64,000 nt of DNA from Flavobacterium hibisci (lineage in GTDB: Bacteria > Bacteroidota > Bacteroidia > Flavobacteriales > Flavobacteriaceae). Positions 52,488-63,519 of the stretch are shown piece by piece (within the stretch, counting starts at the first letter, position 1; every line of letters begins with the position of its first letter). The stretch is from positions 62,001 to 126,000 of the forward strand of contig NZ_JAIQDW010000005.1 of NCBI RefSeq assembly GCF_020026925.1, in the 5' to 3' direction. A model generated the notes under the pieces. It was not told the DNA's origin. It did no database searches and saw only the letters and a list, made by a program, of their open reading frames with translations. The position numbers were made by a program, and so were the translations under genes.

Positions 52488-53339
52488 TTATTTATTAGCA
52501 ACGTGATATGCAATAAGCCCGTCGATTGGACGTCTTAAAACATTTCCTAATTTAAGTTCGTATTTATTAAATATCTCCTGCAGCTCATCCTTCAAATAAA
52601 AAGCTATAGATCCAACAAAATGAACGGGAACTTCCTGGCAATTATCATATTGTTTGATGTAATTTTTAACGAAAGATTTCATTCCTTTAAAAATGATTTT
52701 TCTGCAAAAATCGGAATCTTTATGCTGAATAAGAAATTTAGCAAAAGTTGCTAAATAGGCATTTGGGTTTGGTTCTTTATATAATTTATTTTTAATAAAA
52801 TCAGGATCCACATCATATTCTTTTTCAAACTCAACAGCCAGTTCTTTAGGCATTTTATTGAAATAATACTTTCTGATGAGTTCTTTTCCAAAAACATTTC
52901 CACTGCAATCATCCATTACAATATAACCTAATGATTGTACCTTTTGATGCAACACTTTTCCATCAAAATAACTGCAATTAGATCCTGTACCTAAAATGCT
53001 GACAATTGCTTCTTCTCCCTTAGGTGTAGTAGCATATACCGCTGCATAAGTATCTTCCTGAACTTCTACAATAGCGTTTTCAAAATATCCCTGAAATACC
53101 TGTGACAAAGACAGTTTCATTCTGTCAGTGCCGCAGCCTGCACCATAAAAAAACAAATGAGTAGCTTCTTTTCTGTTCTGTGAAATATCAAAACGATCAT
53201 TTACTCTTTCAATTATCTCCGGACCATCAAGGATCTCAGGATTTAGTCCTAAAGTTTGTGTTGTGAATAACACTTTTCCACTATCATCAATTGCAATCCA
53301 ATCAGCTTTCGTAGATCCACTATCAACTATTAATTTCAT
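52488..53339 (-). CDS. BadF/BcrA-type kinase, probable N-acetylglucosamine kinase
   Basis: 283 residues, ASKHA fold. Phosphate-1 loop MKLIVDSGSTKADWIAID, LFFYGAGCGTD, EEAIVSILGTGSNCSYFDG and the metal/phosphate-2 segment VMDDCSGNVFGKEL; VHFVGSIAFYLKDEL and LRRPIDGLIAYH end the domain. The closest described type is the eukaryotic-like GlcNAc kinase; other BadF members have different roles, so substrate is not certain. Placed 10 bases before mgsA and 124 bases downstream of gapA. If it is a GlcNAc kinase it would supply GlcNAc-6-P to the NagB fusion protein encoded about 33 kb away (inferred). Confidence 0.82.
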   Translation of the reverse strand: MKLIVDSGSTKADWIAIDDSGKVLFTTQTLGLNPEILDGPEIIERVNDRFDISQNRKEATHLFFYGAGCGTDRMKLSLSQVFQGYFENAIVEVQEDTYAAVYATTPKGEEAIVSILGTGSNCSYFDGKVLHQKVQSLGYIVMDDCSGNVFGKELIRKYYFNKMPKELAVEFEKEYDVDPDFIKNKLYKEPNPNAYLATFAKFLIQHKDSDFCRKIIFKGMKSFVKNYIKQYDNCQEVPVHFVGSIAFYLKDELQEIFNKYELKLGNVLRRPIDGLIAYHVANK

Positions 53340-53416
53340 GTTAGTTTAGTTTTTTAGTTTAGTTTCTTCAATTAAAAGTGTGTTTTTCACATTAATTAAA
53401 GACCTTACAAAATAAG

Positions 53417-53446
53417 AAATCCCGTTATTTAAAAATAACGGGATTT
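53417..53446 (-). terminator. Terminator of the pfkA-gapA unit
   Basis: AAATCCCGTTATTT (53417-53430) and AAATAACGGGATTT (53433-53446) form a 14-bp stem with an almost empty loop. The minus strand continues CTTATTTTG. It lies 18 bases after the gapA stop. Confidence 0.75.
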
Positions 53447-53463
53447 TCTCACTTCATAAAATA

Positions 53464-54510
<1,047 letters not shown>

Positions 54511-54540
54511 TTAATTTCTCACTATAAACTTCGTTTCTTT

Positions 54541-55527
54541 TTATGTTGACATGATATCAGATACTCTTAATAACTCCATATCAATTTCAGATTTTCCTTT
54601 AATTGCCTGTTCAAGTGGTGTTAAAGTCACTTTATCTTGCTGTAGTCCCACCATATAATTTGATTTACCATCTAATAGTGATTCTACTGCTTTTACTCCT
54701 AAACGGCTTGCAAGAACACGATCAAAACATGATGGAGAACCACCGCGCTGCATGTGCCCAAGAACTGAAACACGTACATCATATTCTGGTAAATTAGCTT
54801 CTACGTAATCTTTTAATTCAAATACGTTTTTACCAATTTTATCACCTTCGGCAATAACTACGATACTTGATGATTTTCCTGAAGCTTTACTTTTTTGTAG
54901 AGAGTCTAAAAGCCTGTCAAGCCCTAAATCTTCTTCAGGAATAAGAATTTCCTCTGCTCCTGCACCAATACCGGCATTAAGAGCAATATGACCTGCATCC
55001 CTACCCATAACTTCTACAAAAAACAGACGGTTATGTGAACTGGCGGTATCCCTAATTTTATCTATACAATCTACAACGGTATTTAAAGCAGTATCATAAC
55101 CTAAAGTATGACTTGTCCCAAAAATGTCATTATCAATTGTACCTGGAATTCCCATTACAGGAAAACCATATTCAGAATTAAAAATTAACCCTCCGGTGAA
55201 GCTTCCGTCTCCTCCAATAACAACCAAAGCATCCACTCCGGCTTTTACTAGATTATCGTGTGCTTTTTTTCTACCCTCAGGTGTTCTGAATTCAAGTGAG
55301 CGCGCCGATTTTAAAATCGTGCCTCCTTTGTTTACAATGTTATTTACACTTCGGGGTCCCATTTCTTTGAAGTCTCCTTCAATCATTCCCTGATACCCTC
55401 TATAAATTCCTAAACATTCTATATTATGATAAGCGCACGTTCGAACTACTGATCGAATAGCGGCATTCATTCCTGGTGAATCTCCTCCTGAAGTAAGAAC
55501 ACCTACTTTTTTTATTGTTTTTGGCAT
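54541..55527 (-). CDS. pfkA: ATP-dependent 6-phosphofructokinase
   Basis: 328 residues, bacterial PfkA type. Seen: VLTSGGDSPGMNAAIRSVVRT, VVIGGDGSFTGG, GIPGTIDNDIFGTSHTLGYDTAL with the catalytic Asp of the TIDND motif, VEVMGRDAGHIAL and GHMQRGGSPSCFDRVLASRLG. Gly rather than Asp after GGD (GGDGSF) indicates ATP rather than pyrophosphate as phosphoryl donor. It heads the unit pfkA-gapA. The 55528-55775 gap upstream, about 250 bases, shows nothing I can support. Confidence 0.96.
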   Translation of the reverse strand: MPKTIKKVGVLTSGGDSPGMNAAIRSVVRTCAYHNIECLGIYRGYQGMIEGDFKEMGPRSVNNIVNKGGTILKSARSLEFRTPEGRKKAHDNLVKAGVDALVVIGGDGSFTGGLIFNSEYGFPVMGIPGTIDNDIFGTSHTLGYDTALNTVVDCIDKIRDTASSHNRLFFVEVMGRDAGHIALNAGIGAGAEEILIPEEDLGLDRLLDSLQKSKASGKSSSIVVIAEGDKIGKNVFELKDYVEANLPEYDVRVSVLGHMQRGGSPSCFDRVLASRLGVKAVESLLDGKSNYMVGLQQDKVTLTPLEQAIKGKSEIDMELLRVSDIMST

Positions 55528-55775
55528 TATTTAAGTATTAAAGTGTAAAATTAGCAAACATTGATCACTTTTCAGTTGATGATTATAATAAATTAGTAAA
55601 AAAACTTAATTCAAACGTTTTCGGTTAATAAGTTTTTCTATACTTAAAAATTCATTTAAAATAATAAAAGTGCCATTTTTTAATTAAAAATGCAAAATTA
55701 ACAATCCGCAAATGAAGTGTTATAAAAATCCATTTTATGCTAATTATAAACAAATCTATAAAATTTAAATTCTGT

Positions 55776-58700
55776 TTAATAATCATTATCCGGAATTAAT
55801 CCTTCATTGTTATTCTTTTGCTCTTGTTTTTCATCCTTTTTTTCAGGCTTCCTTTTGTCCTTTTCCACTTCTTTTTTAGCGTTTGTAAAATTGATGTAAT
55901 CAGGGTTCAGATTAGAATCCTGTATATCATTTGAACCTTTACTTGTTTTTCCTAATTTATTCTTCTTGAAGATCTTATTAACTAACTCGCTGAAAGTATC
56001 AAAATCTACTTCATAACTAATACCTACCCCCTGCGTGTAGCCAATACCCTGACCTACGTAGCTAAGGTCATTTTCCTTATTGAACAAACGCAAATTAGCT
56101 GTACCGTCTTCATTAATACGATATTGTACTTCAATATCTCCTACTATTGCCGATTCATTTATACCTCCTACAGGCACACCAACTTTTCCATTAATAGTAA
56201 TGCGTTCATTAATTTGTGATGATACTGTTGCTACTACCTGACCATCAGCTTCCTGTCCTATACGCCTGTCCGCAGAAACATAATTAAAGCCAACATTAAT
56301 TTTATCATTGTCTGATTTAATTATATCCCCTAATAAACTGGAAGCAGTTTCAGCAAATGTTCCTGATAAATCTCCCTGGCTAAAACCATCCGTGCTCATA
56401 AAAGAACCCGTTGATAATAAATATAAAGCCTGGGTCTGACGAATGTCTTTATCATCCAGTTTATATTGTATTTCTGACTTTAAAACACTACTTACAGAAG
56501 GAAACTGAATATCAAAATTAGGTTCCGGACTGGCTAAATCGCCTCTTAAACCAATAACTACTTCAACAGGAACCTTTTTATTAAATGAAGAGTTTTCCAA
56601 TAATACTGCAGGATTAGCTATTGTTCTGTATACAGCTTCTAAATTTAATTGTGCTCTCATAGGGTTTCCTTCCCAAATAATTGAACCACCTTTTCTAACG
56701 GCAAATTTTTTATCAATTAATCCGCCGTATTTAAAATTATAAGTTCCTTCATAAGCCTGAAAATCCCCCCACATATTAAACTTACCGAGCGTATTAATTT
56801 TAAACAGTAAGGATCCATATCCTTTCCCTTTCATCCCATGTCCGGAATCCCTGTCTAAAATCACTTCAATTTCCGCATCTGGTGTAATATCAAAATCAAA
56901 TTCTAATTCGAGACCATTATAGTTTTTTGTCTTTTCGACAATACCATTTGCTAAATTATACTTTTCCTTAGCTGTTATAAAATGTATAAAACTTTTTTCT
57001 CCAACACTTTGAACATTGCTGATTGGAATTTTTATCTCAGTTCCTTTCTCAGATTTTGCATCTACTTTAATAAACAATGCCTCAGTTGGCCCTTTTATAC
57101 TTGCAGTACCATTTATAAAAGCTGTTCCAAAATAGGCAGCATCATCACTATCTTTTGTGTCTAATGCCAGTAGTCGCTTTGAAGTTATAGTTAAATCTAA
57201 TTTCCAGTCTCCAAAATTCTTATGCTCTATACTTCCGTTTAACAGACCTTTTGTGCCAAATTTGGTGTCTGTCAGCTGATTATTCCTAAACAGGAACTTT
57301 TCATCAGTTAAATCTACTACAGTTCTATTGTTTAATTCATAATCTGTATTAAGATAAGTAACTGTCATCCCTGCTTTTTCAACATAAAGTCTTCCATTAA
57401 TTTCAGGCTTTTTCAGATTCCCTGCAATTGCAGCATTTCCGGATACTGTACCTCGTATATTAGACAAAACATCTCCCCCAATTGTACTCAAAGCAGCCAG
57501 ATTAAATTTATCAAGCTTTAACTTTAAATCTAATAACGTTTCTTTGTTTTGAATGGAAAAATTCCCTTCAGCTTTGAAGGATTCGGCAAAATTATTCTGG
57601 ATAGAAGAATTTATAGTGAATTTTTTAAATGTTTCATCTCCCGAGATATCAAACTTTAAAGTCCCTAAATCGATCTTATTCAAATTTAGATTATCAATTT
57701 CAATGCTAGCAGTAGGCTGATAAATATTTTTATTTTGCTTAAAATTTATATTTCCGTTTAATTTACCGTTAACAACAAATTTTTTATTTAAAGGAGTAAT
57801 TTTATTGATATCTACATCTTCAAAATTCAGAACAAGGTCTTTATAATCTGTTCCTTTTATAACTCCGTTTAAATCTATTTTTTGATTTTCATGCGACAAT
57901 ATAATGTTGTCAATGTTGAAATTTTTAAATTTTTTATCAAAAACTACCTGATTATCATCTTCCTCATCTTCATTCAAATACCATAAATAGTCCTTAAATT
58001 TCATTTCTGACTTATGAATCCCAACTACGTTGTTTTTATTTTTATCTATTGTATGATAAAGATTCAGATTAAAATAATCCTCACCTTTGCTTCCACCTTT
58101 AAATTCAGAACGAACAAACAAAGTATCTTTTGATGTTACATTAATTAAATTAAAATCGCGAACCTTATAATAAGGAGTTTTAATACTATCCAGTTCGATA
58201 AAGGCATTATAGAGCGGATTCTTATTATCAATATTAATGCGAATATTATCGAATGTATTTTTTGAAGCTGTAATTTTTTGTGAATTGAACCTGAACTTAA
58301 ATTCTTGTTTATCAGAATCGATTTTACCGCGCATTACAGTACTCGAATCAATTTCAATATCCGGGTACAACATTTCAACCACTTTATTGTACACATGGAA
58401 ATTAAAACGCAGAAACTGCCCTTTTTTAACTTTGTAAGGTTTATAATTCGTGTAAAGACTTCCGACAGAATTCATAACCAGTTTATCTAACTGGTCAAAT
58501 TGAAATTTACCTACAATTTTTCCATTTACAACATCATTTGAATTAACAGTTATAGTACGCAAATTGTCTGAATCGAAACTTGAATTTACCGTTATTTCAT
58601 CAAAAGCATATGTTGATTTTGGATTTTGGTAAACAGCATCTTTTATAAAAATATTTCCATGTAAACTTTGCAGAGAATTCCCACTAACCTGTACAATTGC

Positions 58701-60272
58701 ATCACCAGTAAAACTGGAAATGGAATCATTAACGAATTTCAGTTTTCTCAAATCTGAATTTTCGATATTAATATGAAAATCATATTTATTTTCCCGTTTG
58801 CTCAAATCAACCAAACCATCAAATGTCAGGTTTAAATTAGGATCGTTAATAGAAATCTGACCTTTATAATATGGTAGTTTAAAATTGCCATTTACAACAA
58901 TATTATTGTAAGTGTACTTATTATAATCCAGTTTTGCGATATCCCCTTTTACAATTGTATTTAAATATTTCTTAGAAAACCCTATACCATCAACATTTAG
59001 GTTTAGAGTCGTTTTACCTATATCTTTCCTTTGCAATAAGGTTCCGAGGTCAAAATCATTAAGAACAATATTTCCTGAGTAAGAAGCTTTATCTATAAAA
59101 TCAATATTATTCATATGCAGGTCGATTTCTCCATTACCGAGATCGCTGGCCATTTTGAATTTTGATTCTAAATCTGTGGTTGATACTCTTATAGCTCCAA
59201 CTATATTAACTTTTCCAATTCTTTTTAATTCTTTAGGAAGTTTTTTTCCTAAAACATCTGGAAGCAAAACGACCAAATTATCATAGCTGGTAATGAGTTT
59301 ATCAAATTTACCATCCATCGAAAATTTTTGGGATTTGCTTCCTAAAAGATTTTTAAAATTGATATTTCCAATAATTCTTGTCCCGTTCGTATCACTTAAT
59401 CTTAGCTTTTTTAAATTAAGGTTATTCAGTGGCCCCTGTATTTTAGTTTTTACTTTAAAATGCTGATTTTTACCTAATCCCCCGTAAAAATAACGAATAT
59501 CATTTGAAGCCAATGAAGCTGAGTCTAACACTACATCAAACCTAACTTTATCAGTAAATTCTAAGAAATCTTTTACCTGATAATTTAAAATAGCTTTACC
59601 ATGAATAGTCGATCTTTTGGTAGTAATGGCTAAATTTTCAAGCTTTATTTGTTTTTTGCTGTAACTGAATTTTGAACTTAAATTTGAAACATAAAGACCT
59701 CTGTGGTCCAGAAAAGAAAATCTGTGGATATTTGTATTTATTTCAGATCCATATATTTTAAATTCACTGATATAAGTATTCAGGTTTTTAAAATCTATAA
59801 TCTTTGGAGTCTTTTTGTTTTCGTCAACTGCAGAAAATGAACCTTGCGATATGTAAGCATTTTTTGCTGTTAAAAGAAAATGTTTGCTTGATTTTGTAGG
59901 TTTTCCTGATTCAAATAATCGTATAAAAACATTAATATTATTTTCATCTTCGTTTTTATATGTTTTCAGGTTAAAAATTAATCCTGTCAAACGAACATCG
60001 CCAAAAATTAAATCACCATCAATTAGTCTGGTTACGCTTAACACATCTGTGGTAATAATATCCGAGTAGATTAACGTTTTTTTGTGATGGTCTAAAATTA
60101 GTACTTTTTTAAGTTTAACGCCTCCAAAAGCATTAATTGCCACCTTTTCGATACTGATATTCGTTTTAAAATCAGTATTAAGCGTATCCGCAATGTAATG
60201 GGCAATTTTTGTTTGCACAAATGGCAAAGACAAAGTAATAGCAATTACCAAAACGAGTAAAACTAACCCCAT
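55776..60272 (-). CDS. tamB: TamB-like inter-membrane translocation/assembly protein
   Basis: At least 1498 residues. An N-terminal helix (MGLVLLVLVIAITLSLPFVQ), then over 1300 residues of repeated beta-strand units of AsmA/TamB form (TTKRSTIHGKAILNYQVKDFLEF, GKIVGKFQFD), and the C-terminal TamB (DUF490) domain about 1050-1430 with GLRGDLASPEPNFDIQFPS, YLLSTGSFMS. A Lys/Asp-rich tail follows. It bridges inner and outer membranes, for lipid or outer-membrane protein transport. The start is uncertain: the frame stays open 20 codons above the ATG, with a Lys-rich stretch (IKKVKKIISRTL) typical of the TamB N-terminus, and ATT at 60308 could be the real start. Divergent from tsaD. Confidence 0.9.
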   Translation of the reverse strand: MGLVLLVLVIAITLSLPFVQTKIAHYIADTLNTDFKTNISIEKVAINAFGGVKLKKVLILDHHKKTLIYSDIITTDVLSVTRLIDGDLIFGDVRLTGLIFNLKTYKNEDENNINVFIRLFESGKPTKSSKHFLLTAKNAYISQGSFSAVDENKKTPKIIDFKNLNTYISEFKIYGSEINTNIHRFSFLDHRGLYVSNLSSKFSYSKKQIKLENLAITTKRSTIHGKAILNYQVKDFLEFTDKVRFDVVLDSASLASNDIRYFYGGLGKNQHFKVKTKIQGPLNNLNLKKLRLSDTNGTRIIGNINFKNLLGSKSQKFSMDGKFDKLITSYDNLVVLLPDVLGKKLPKELKRIGKVNIVGAIRVSTTDLESKFKMASDLGNGEIDLHMNNIDFIDKASYSGNIVLNDFDLGTLLQRKDIGKTTLNLNVDGIGFSKKYLNTIVKGDIAKLDYNKYTYNNIVVNGNFKLPYYKGQISINDPNLNLTFDGLVDLSKRENKYDFHINIENSDLRKLKFVNDSISSFTGDAIVQVSGNSLQSLHGNIFIKDAVYQNPKSTYAFDEITVNSSFDSDNLRTITVNSNDVVNGKIVGKFQFDQLDKLVMNSVGSLYTNYKPYKVKKGQFLRFNFHVYNKVVEMLYPDIEIDSSTVMRGKIDSDKQEFKFRFNSQKITASKNTFDNIRINIDNKNPLYNAFIELDSIKTPYYKVRDFNLINVTSKDTLFVRSEFKGGSKGEDYFNLNLYHTIDKNKNNVVGIHKSEMKFKDYLWYLNEDEEDDNQVVFDKKFKNFNIDNIILSHENQKIDLNGVIKGTDYKDLVLNFEDVDINKITPLNKKFVVNGKLNGNINFKQNKNIYQPTASIEIDNLNLNKIDLGTLKFDISGDETFKKFTINSSIQNNFAESFKAEGNFSIQNKETLLDLKLKLDKFNLAALSTIGGDVLSNIRGTVSGNAAIAGNLKKPEINGRLYVEKAGMTVTYLNTDYELNNRTVVDLTDEKFLFRNNQLTDTKFGTKGLLNGSIEHKNFGDWKLDLTITSKRLLALDTKDSDDAAYFGTAFINGTASIKGPTEALFIKVDAKSEKGTEIKIPISNVQSVGEKSFIHFITAKEKYNLANGIVEKTKNYNGLELEFDFDITPDAEIEVILDRDSGHGMKGKGYGSLLFKINTLGKFNMWGDFQAYEGTYNFKYGGLIDKKFAVRKGGSIIWEGNPMRAQLNLEAVYRTIANPAVLLENSSFNKKVPVEVVIGLRGDLASPEPNFDIQFPSVSSVLKSEIQYKLDDKDIRQTQALYLLSTGSFMSTDGFSQGDLSGTFAETASSLLGDIIKSDNDKINVGFNYVSADRRIGQEADGQVVATVSSQINERITINGKVGVPVGGINESAIVGDIEVQYRINEDGTANLRLFNKENDLSYVGQGIGYTQGVGISYEVDFDTFSELVNKIFKKNKLGKTSKGSNDIQDSNLNPDYINFTNAKKEVEKDKRKPEKKDEKQEQKNNNEGLIPDNDY

Positions 60273-60463
60273 AAGGGTTCTGGATATTATTTTCTTTACT
60301 TTTTTAATAGCTGCTTTTATTTTTAGTTTTCTTTAAATTTATTTTTGAACAGACAAACAACGGCTGTTTTGATAAAAATTCTTTAATTTTGGCTCCTCCT
60401 TTTACGATTAAACAAAGTTAAAAATTTGATTTGTCAAATATAATTCAAAATTTGTGCCTTTAT

Positions 60464-61486
60464 ATGCAAAATTCAGAGGTTTTTATTCTTGCCATCGAAA
60501 GTTCCTGCGATGATACTGCTGCCGCGGTTTTACATAACGACAAAGTACTCTCAAATGTTGTGGCAAATCAGTTAATTCACAATCAATATGGGGGTGTTGT
60601 TCCTGAACTGGCTTCGAGGGCACATCAACAAAATATTGTACCTGTAATTGATGCCGCATTACGCAAAGCTAATATACAAAAAGAACAATTAACAGGTATT
60701 GCTTTTACACAAGGTCCGGGTTTAATGGGTTCTTTATTGGTTGGAAGCTCTTTTAGCAAGTCATTGTCGCTGGCTTTAAAAATCCCATTGATTGCTGTAA
60801 ATCACATGCATGCTCATATTTTAGCGCATTTTATTGATGAAGAAGGATTCGACAAACCGGAGTTTCCATTTTTAGCGCTAACCATTAGTGGAGGACATAC
60901 CCAAATTGTAAAAGTGAATGGCTTTTTTGATATGGAAATCATTGGTGAAACTACGGATGATGCTGTTGGGGAAGCTTTTGATAAAAGTGCCAAAATTCTT
61001 GGACTTCCTTATCCTGGCGGTCCTTTGATTGATAAATATGCCAAAGAAGGCAACCCAAAAGCTTTTCAGTTTACAAAACCAAAAGTTCCCGGTTTAGATT
61101 TTAGTTTCTCTGGTCTAAAAACAGCCATTCTATATTTTATCCAGAAGAATAAGCAGGAAAATCCAACTTTTATTGAAGAAAACCTAAATGATATTTGTGC
61201 CTCCATTCAATATACAATTATTGAAATTTTGATGGATAAATTAAAATTAGCGGTAAAAGAAACCGGGATTAAACAAATTGCTATCGGCGGAGGTGTTTCT
61301 GCCAATTCAGGAATCAGAACCCGTTTGAAAGAAAGTGAAGGCAAATATGGCTGGAAAACGTTTATTCCTAAATTTGAATATACTACAGATAATGCTGCAA
61401 TGATAGGAATTGTAGGGTATCAAAAATATTTATCAGGCCGTTTTGAAACCTCAGCTGTTGTTTCTAAAGCACGAATTCAATTTTAA
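60464..61486 (+). CDS. tsaD: tRNA threonylcarbamoyladenosine transferase subunit TsaD
   Basis: 340 residues from MQNSEVFILAIESSCDDTAAAV at 60464, the conserved start; 11 open codons from a TTG at 60431 are unlikely. ASKHA fold with the metal motif HMHAHILAHF, GGHTQIVKV, VGEAFDKSAKILGLPYPGGP and GGGVSANSGIRTRL, and the Asp in TTDNAAMIG. It transfers the threonylcarbamoyl group to A37 of ANN-decoding tRNAs together with TsaB. First gene of a plus-strand group with rsmE (2-base gap). Confidence 0.96.
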   Translation: MQNSEVFILAIESSCDDTAAAVLHNDKVLSNVVANQLIHNQYGGVVPELASRAHQQNIVPVIDAALRKANIQKEQLTGIAFTQGPGLMGSLLVGSSFSKSLSLALKIPLIAVNHMHAHILAHFIDEEGFDKPEFPFLALTISGGHTQIVKVNGFFDMEIIGETTDDAVGEAFDKSAKILGLPYPGGPLIDKYAKEGNPKAFQFTKPKVPGLDFSFSGLKTAILYFIQKNKQENPTFIEENLNDICASIQYTIIEILMDKLKLAVKETGIKQIAIGGGVSANSGIRTRLKESEGKYGWKTFIPKFEYTTDNAAMIGIVGYQKYLSGRFETSAVVSKARIQF

Positions 61487-61488
61487 TT

Positions 61489-62202
61489 ATGCAGTTATTT
61501 TACAATCCGAATATAGACGAGGCAACTGAAACTTTTTCTTTCGACAAAGAAGAAAGCCGTCATATCATTAAAGTTTTACGAAAAAAAGATTCAGATATCC
61601 TTCACGTTACAAATGGCTTGGGATTATTGTTTGAAACCGAAATTACGCTTGCATCAGATAACAAATGCATTGTAGAAGTTCGCTCCATACAAAAATCACC
61701 TCAACCAAAATTTTATTTACATCTTGCGGTGGCACCAACCAAAATGAATGACCGATTTGAATGGTTTTTAGAAAAAGCAACTGAAATAGGAATTCAGGAA
61801 ATCACACCAATTATCTGCGATCGATCTGAAAGAAAGGTTATTAATAAGGAACGATTTGAGAAAATCATTCTTTCAGCAATGAAACAATCCAATGAAACTT
61901 TTTTGCCAAAATTAAACGAAGCAATTTCTTTTAAAGAATTCATCAAACAAAAAAAAGATGGATTACAGTTCATCGCACATTGTGAGGAAACAGATAAAAA
62001 GTCGCTGAAGCAATCATTAAAGCAAAACGAAAACATAACACTTTTGATTGGTCCCGAGGGCGATTTTTCTGAAAAAGAAATTACCTTGGCGATTGAAAAC
62101 AAGTTCCAGCCTGTTACTTTAGGAAATACCCGTTTACGCACTGAAACCGCTGCAGTTGTCGCATGCCATAGTGTTGTGTTTTTCAATGAAAACTCAAATT
62201 AA
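61489..62202 (+). CDS. rsmE: 16S rRNA (uracil-1498-N3)-methyltransferase RsmE
   Basis: 237 residues, SPOUT fold. N-terminal PUA-like segment (SFDKEESRHIIKVLRKKDSDILHVTNG), then KMNDRFEWFLEKATEIGIQEITPIICDRSER, LLIGPEGDFSEKEI (SAM-binding trefoil knot) and LGNTRLRTETAAVVACHSV. It methylates U1498 of 16S rRNA. Starts 2 bases after the tsaD stop and 17 bases ahead of the DUF4159 gene, so probably one operon. Confidence 0.95.
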   Translation: MQLFYNPNIDEATETFSFDKEESRHIIKVLRKKDSDILHVTNGLGLLFETEITLASDNKCIVEVRSIQKSPQPKFYLHLAVAPTKMNDRFEWFLEKATEIGIQEITPIICDRSERKVINKERFEKIILSAMKQSNETFLPKLNEAISFKEFIKQKKDGLQFIAHCEETDKKSLKQSLKQNENITLLIGPEGDFSEKEITLAIENKFQPVTLGNTRLRTETAAVVACHSVVFFNENSN

Positions 62203-62219
62203 CCGACTTTAAAATTGAT

Positions 62220-62858
62220 ATGAAAAAAATATTGTTTCTGTTTTTATTGGCTTCTATTTCTTCTTTTGCACAAGAAATTGCCTTATTAAAATATAGCGGT
62301 GGCGGAGACTGGTACGCAAATCCTACTTCACTGCCAAACTTAATTCGGTTTTGTAATTCCACTATTCAAACCCAGATAAAAGCAAAACCTTCAACAGTTG
62401 AGCCAGGAAATCCAGACTTACTCTCTTACCCTTTTGTACACATGACGGGGCATGGAAATGTTGTTTTTAGTGATGCTGATATAACAAATCTTAGAAACTA
62501 CCTAAACGGAGGCGGTTTCCTGCATATTGATGATAATTACGGGATGGATCAATATATTAGAAAAGAAATAAAAAAAATATTTCCAAATAATAGTTTAGTT
62601 GAGATTCCGGCTAATCATGCTATTTTTCAAAAACCTTTTCCTTTTCCGAACGGGCTGCCAAAAATTCATGAACACGATGCTAAAAGACCTCAGGCTTTTG
62701 GGATTTTTGTAGAAAACAAGCTGGTTTTACTATATACCTACGAATGTGATCTTGGTGACGGCTGGGAAGATCCGGAAGTAAATAATGATCCGGCCGAAGT
62801 ACGCCAGAAGGCATTAAAAATGGGTGCCAATATCATCAATTATATTTTCACCAATTAA
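62220..62858 (+). CDS. Exported DUF4159-family protein
   Basis: 212 residues with signal peptide MKKILFLFLLASISSFAQ. The rest is a DUF4159 domain, related to glutamine-amidotransferase-like folds: IALLKYSGGGDWYANPTSLPNLIRF, YPFVHMTGHGNVVFSDADITNLRNYLNGGGFLHIDDNYGMD, HAIFQ..FPFPNGLPKIHEHDAKRPQAFGIFVENKLVLLYTYECDLGDGWED. The GHG and GGGFL..DD motifs are the family hallmark. Function unknown; these often occur near MoxR/VWA gene groups, not here. Third gene of the tsaD-rsmE unit; the methyltransferase gene starts 10 bases after its stop. Confidence 0.9.
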   Translation: MKKILFLFLLASISSFAQEIALLKYSGGGDWYANPTSLPNLIRFCNSTIQTQIKAKPSTVEPGNPDLLSYPFVHMTGHGNVVFSDADITNLRNYLNGGGFLHIDDNYGMDQYIRKEIKKIFPNNSLVEIPANHAIFQKPFPFPNGLPKIHEHDAKRPQAFGIFVENKLVLLYTYECDLGDGWEDPEVNNDPAEVRQKALKMGANIINYIFTN

Positions 62859-62868
62859 TCTATACACA

Positions 62869-63363
62869 GTGCAGCTTACCCACGAAGAAAATCAATTTGA
62901 AAGTAAAACATTTCCCATAACCCTGGTTTGCGATCACATCTACTTTCAGCAAAACATTGGTTCTCTTTTTAGAATTAGTGAAGCTTTTGGTATTGAAAAA
63001 ATCATTTTTTTAGGAAAAGATATTCCGTTAAATCCCAGAAAAATAAATAAAACTTCAAGAAGTACTCATCTTAATGTTTCTCATACTGTTATTGAAGAAA
63101 CAGATGAATTAATTCATTATCTACTTGAAAATCAATTTGAAATCATTGCTTTAGAAATTACTCATAACAGCAAGCCTTTAAAAGAAATCATAATTCCTGA
63201 TGATAAAAAAATAGCACTCTTGATAGGAAGTGAAATTGATGGAATTTCTAGCAATCTCTTAAAAATTTCAAATCAAATTGTCCATATTACGATGTTTGGA
63301 AAAAACAGCAGCATGAATGTTGTTCAGGCAACAAGCATAGCTTTGTACGAATTAACTTCTTAA
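62869..63363 (+). CDS. SpoU/TrmH-family RNA methyltransferase (GTG start)
   Basis: 164 residues from GTG at 62869 (MQLTHEENQFESKTF), 10 bases after the preceding stop; an ATG at 62824 inside the DUF4159 gene is in frame but would add 15 unlike residues. SPOUT fold: VCDHIYFQQNIGSLFRISEAFGIEKIIFLG (motif 1, N..GS.FR), IALLIGSEIDGIS (motif 2) and HITMFGKNSSMNVVQATSIALYEL (motif 3, NSxNVxxA). 2-prime-O-methylation of tRNA or rRNA; which base is not determined. Last gene of the tsaD operon. Confidence 0.9.
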   Translation: MQLTHEENQFESKTFPITLVCDHIYFQQNIGSLFRISEAFGIEKIIFLGKDIPLNPRKINKTSRSTHLNVSHTVIEETDELIHYLLENQFEIIALEITHNSKPLKEIIIPDDKKIALLIGSEIDGISSNLLKISNQIVHITMFGKNSSMNVVQATSIALYELTS

Positions 63364-63519
63364 AATAATATTTAACACTTTTATAAGAACTAGACTACAT
63401 AAGGGTTTGTAAGATTCTGATCAACAAATTGTTATAAAAATTTTGACAATTACATTTTTTGTTATAAAATTGTGTAAGAATTTAACTAATTAAACATTTT
63501 ATAACAAAACCCCTTTATT

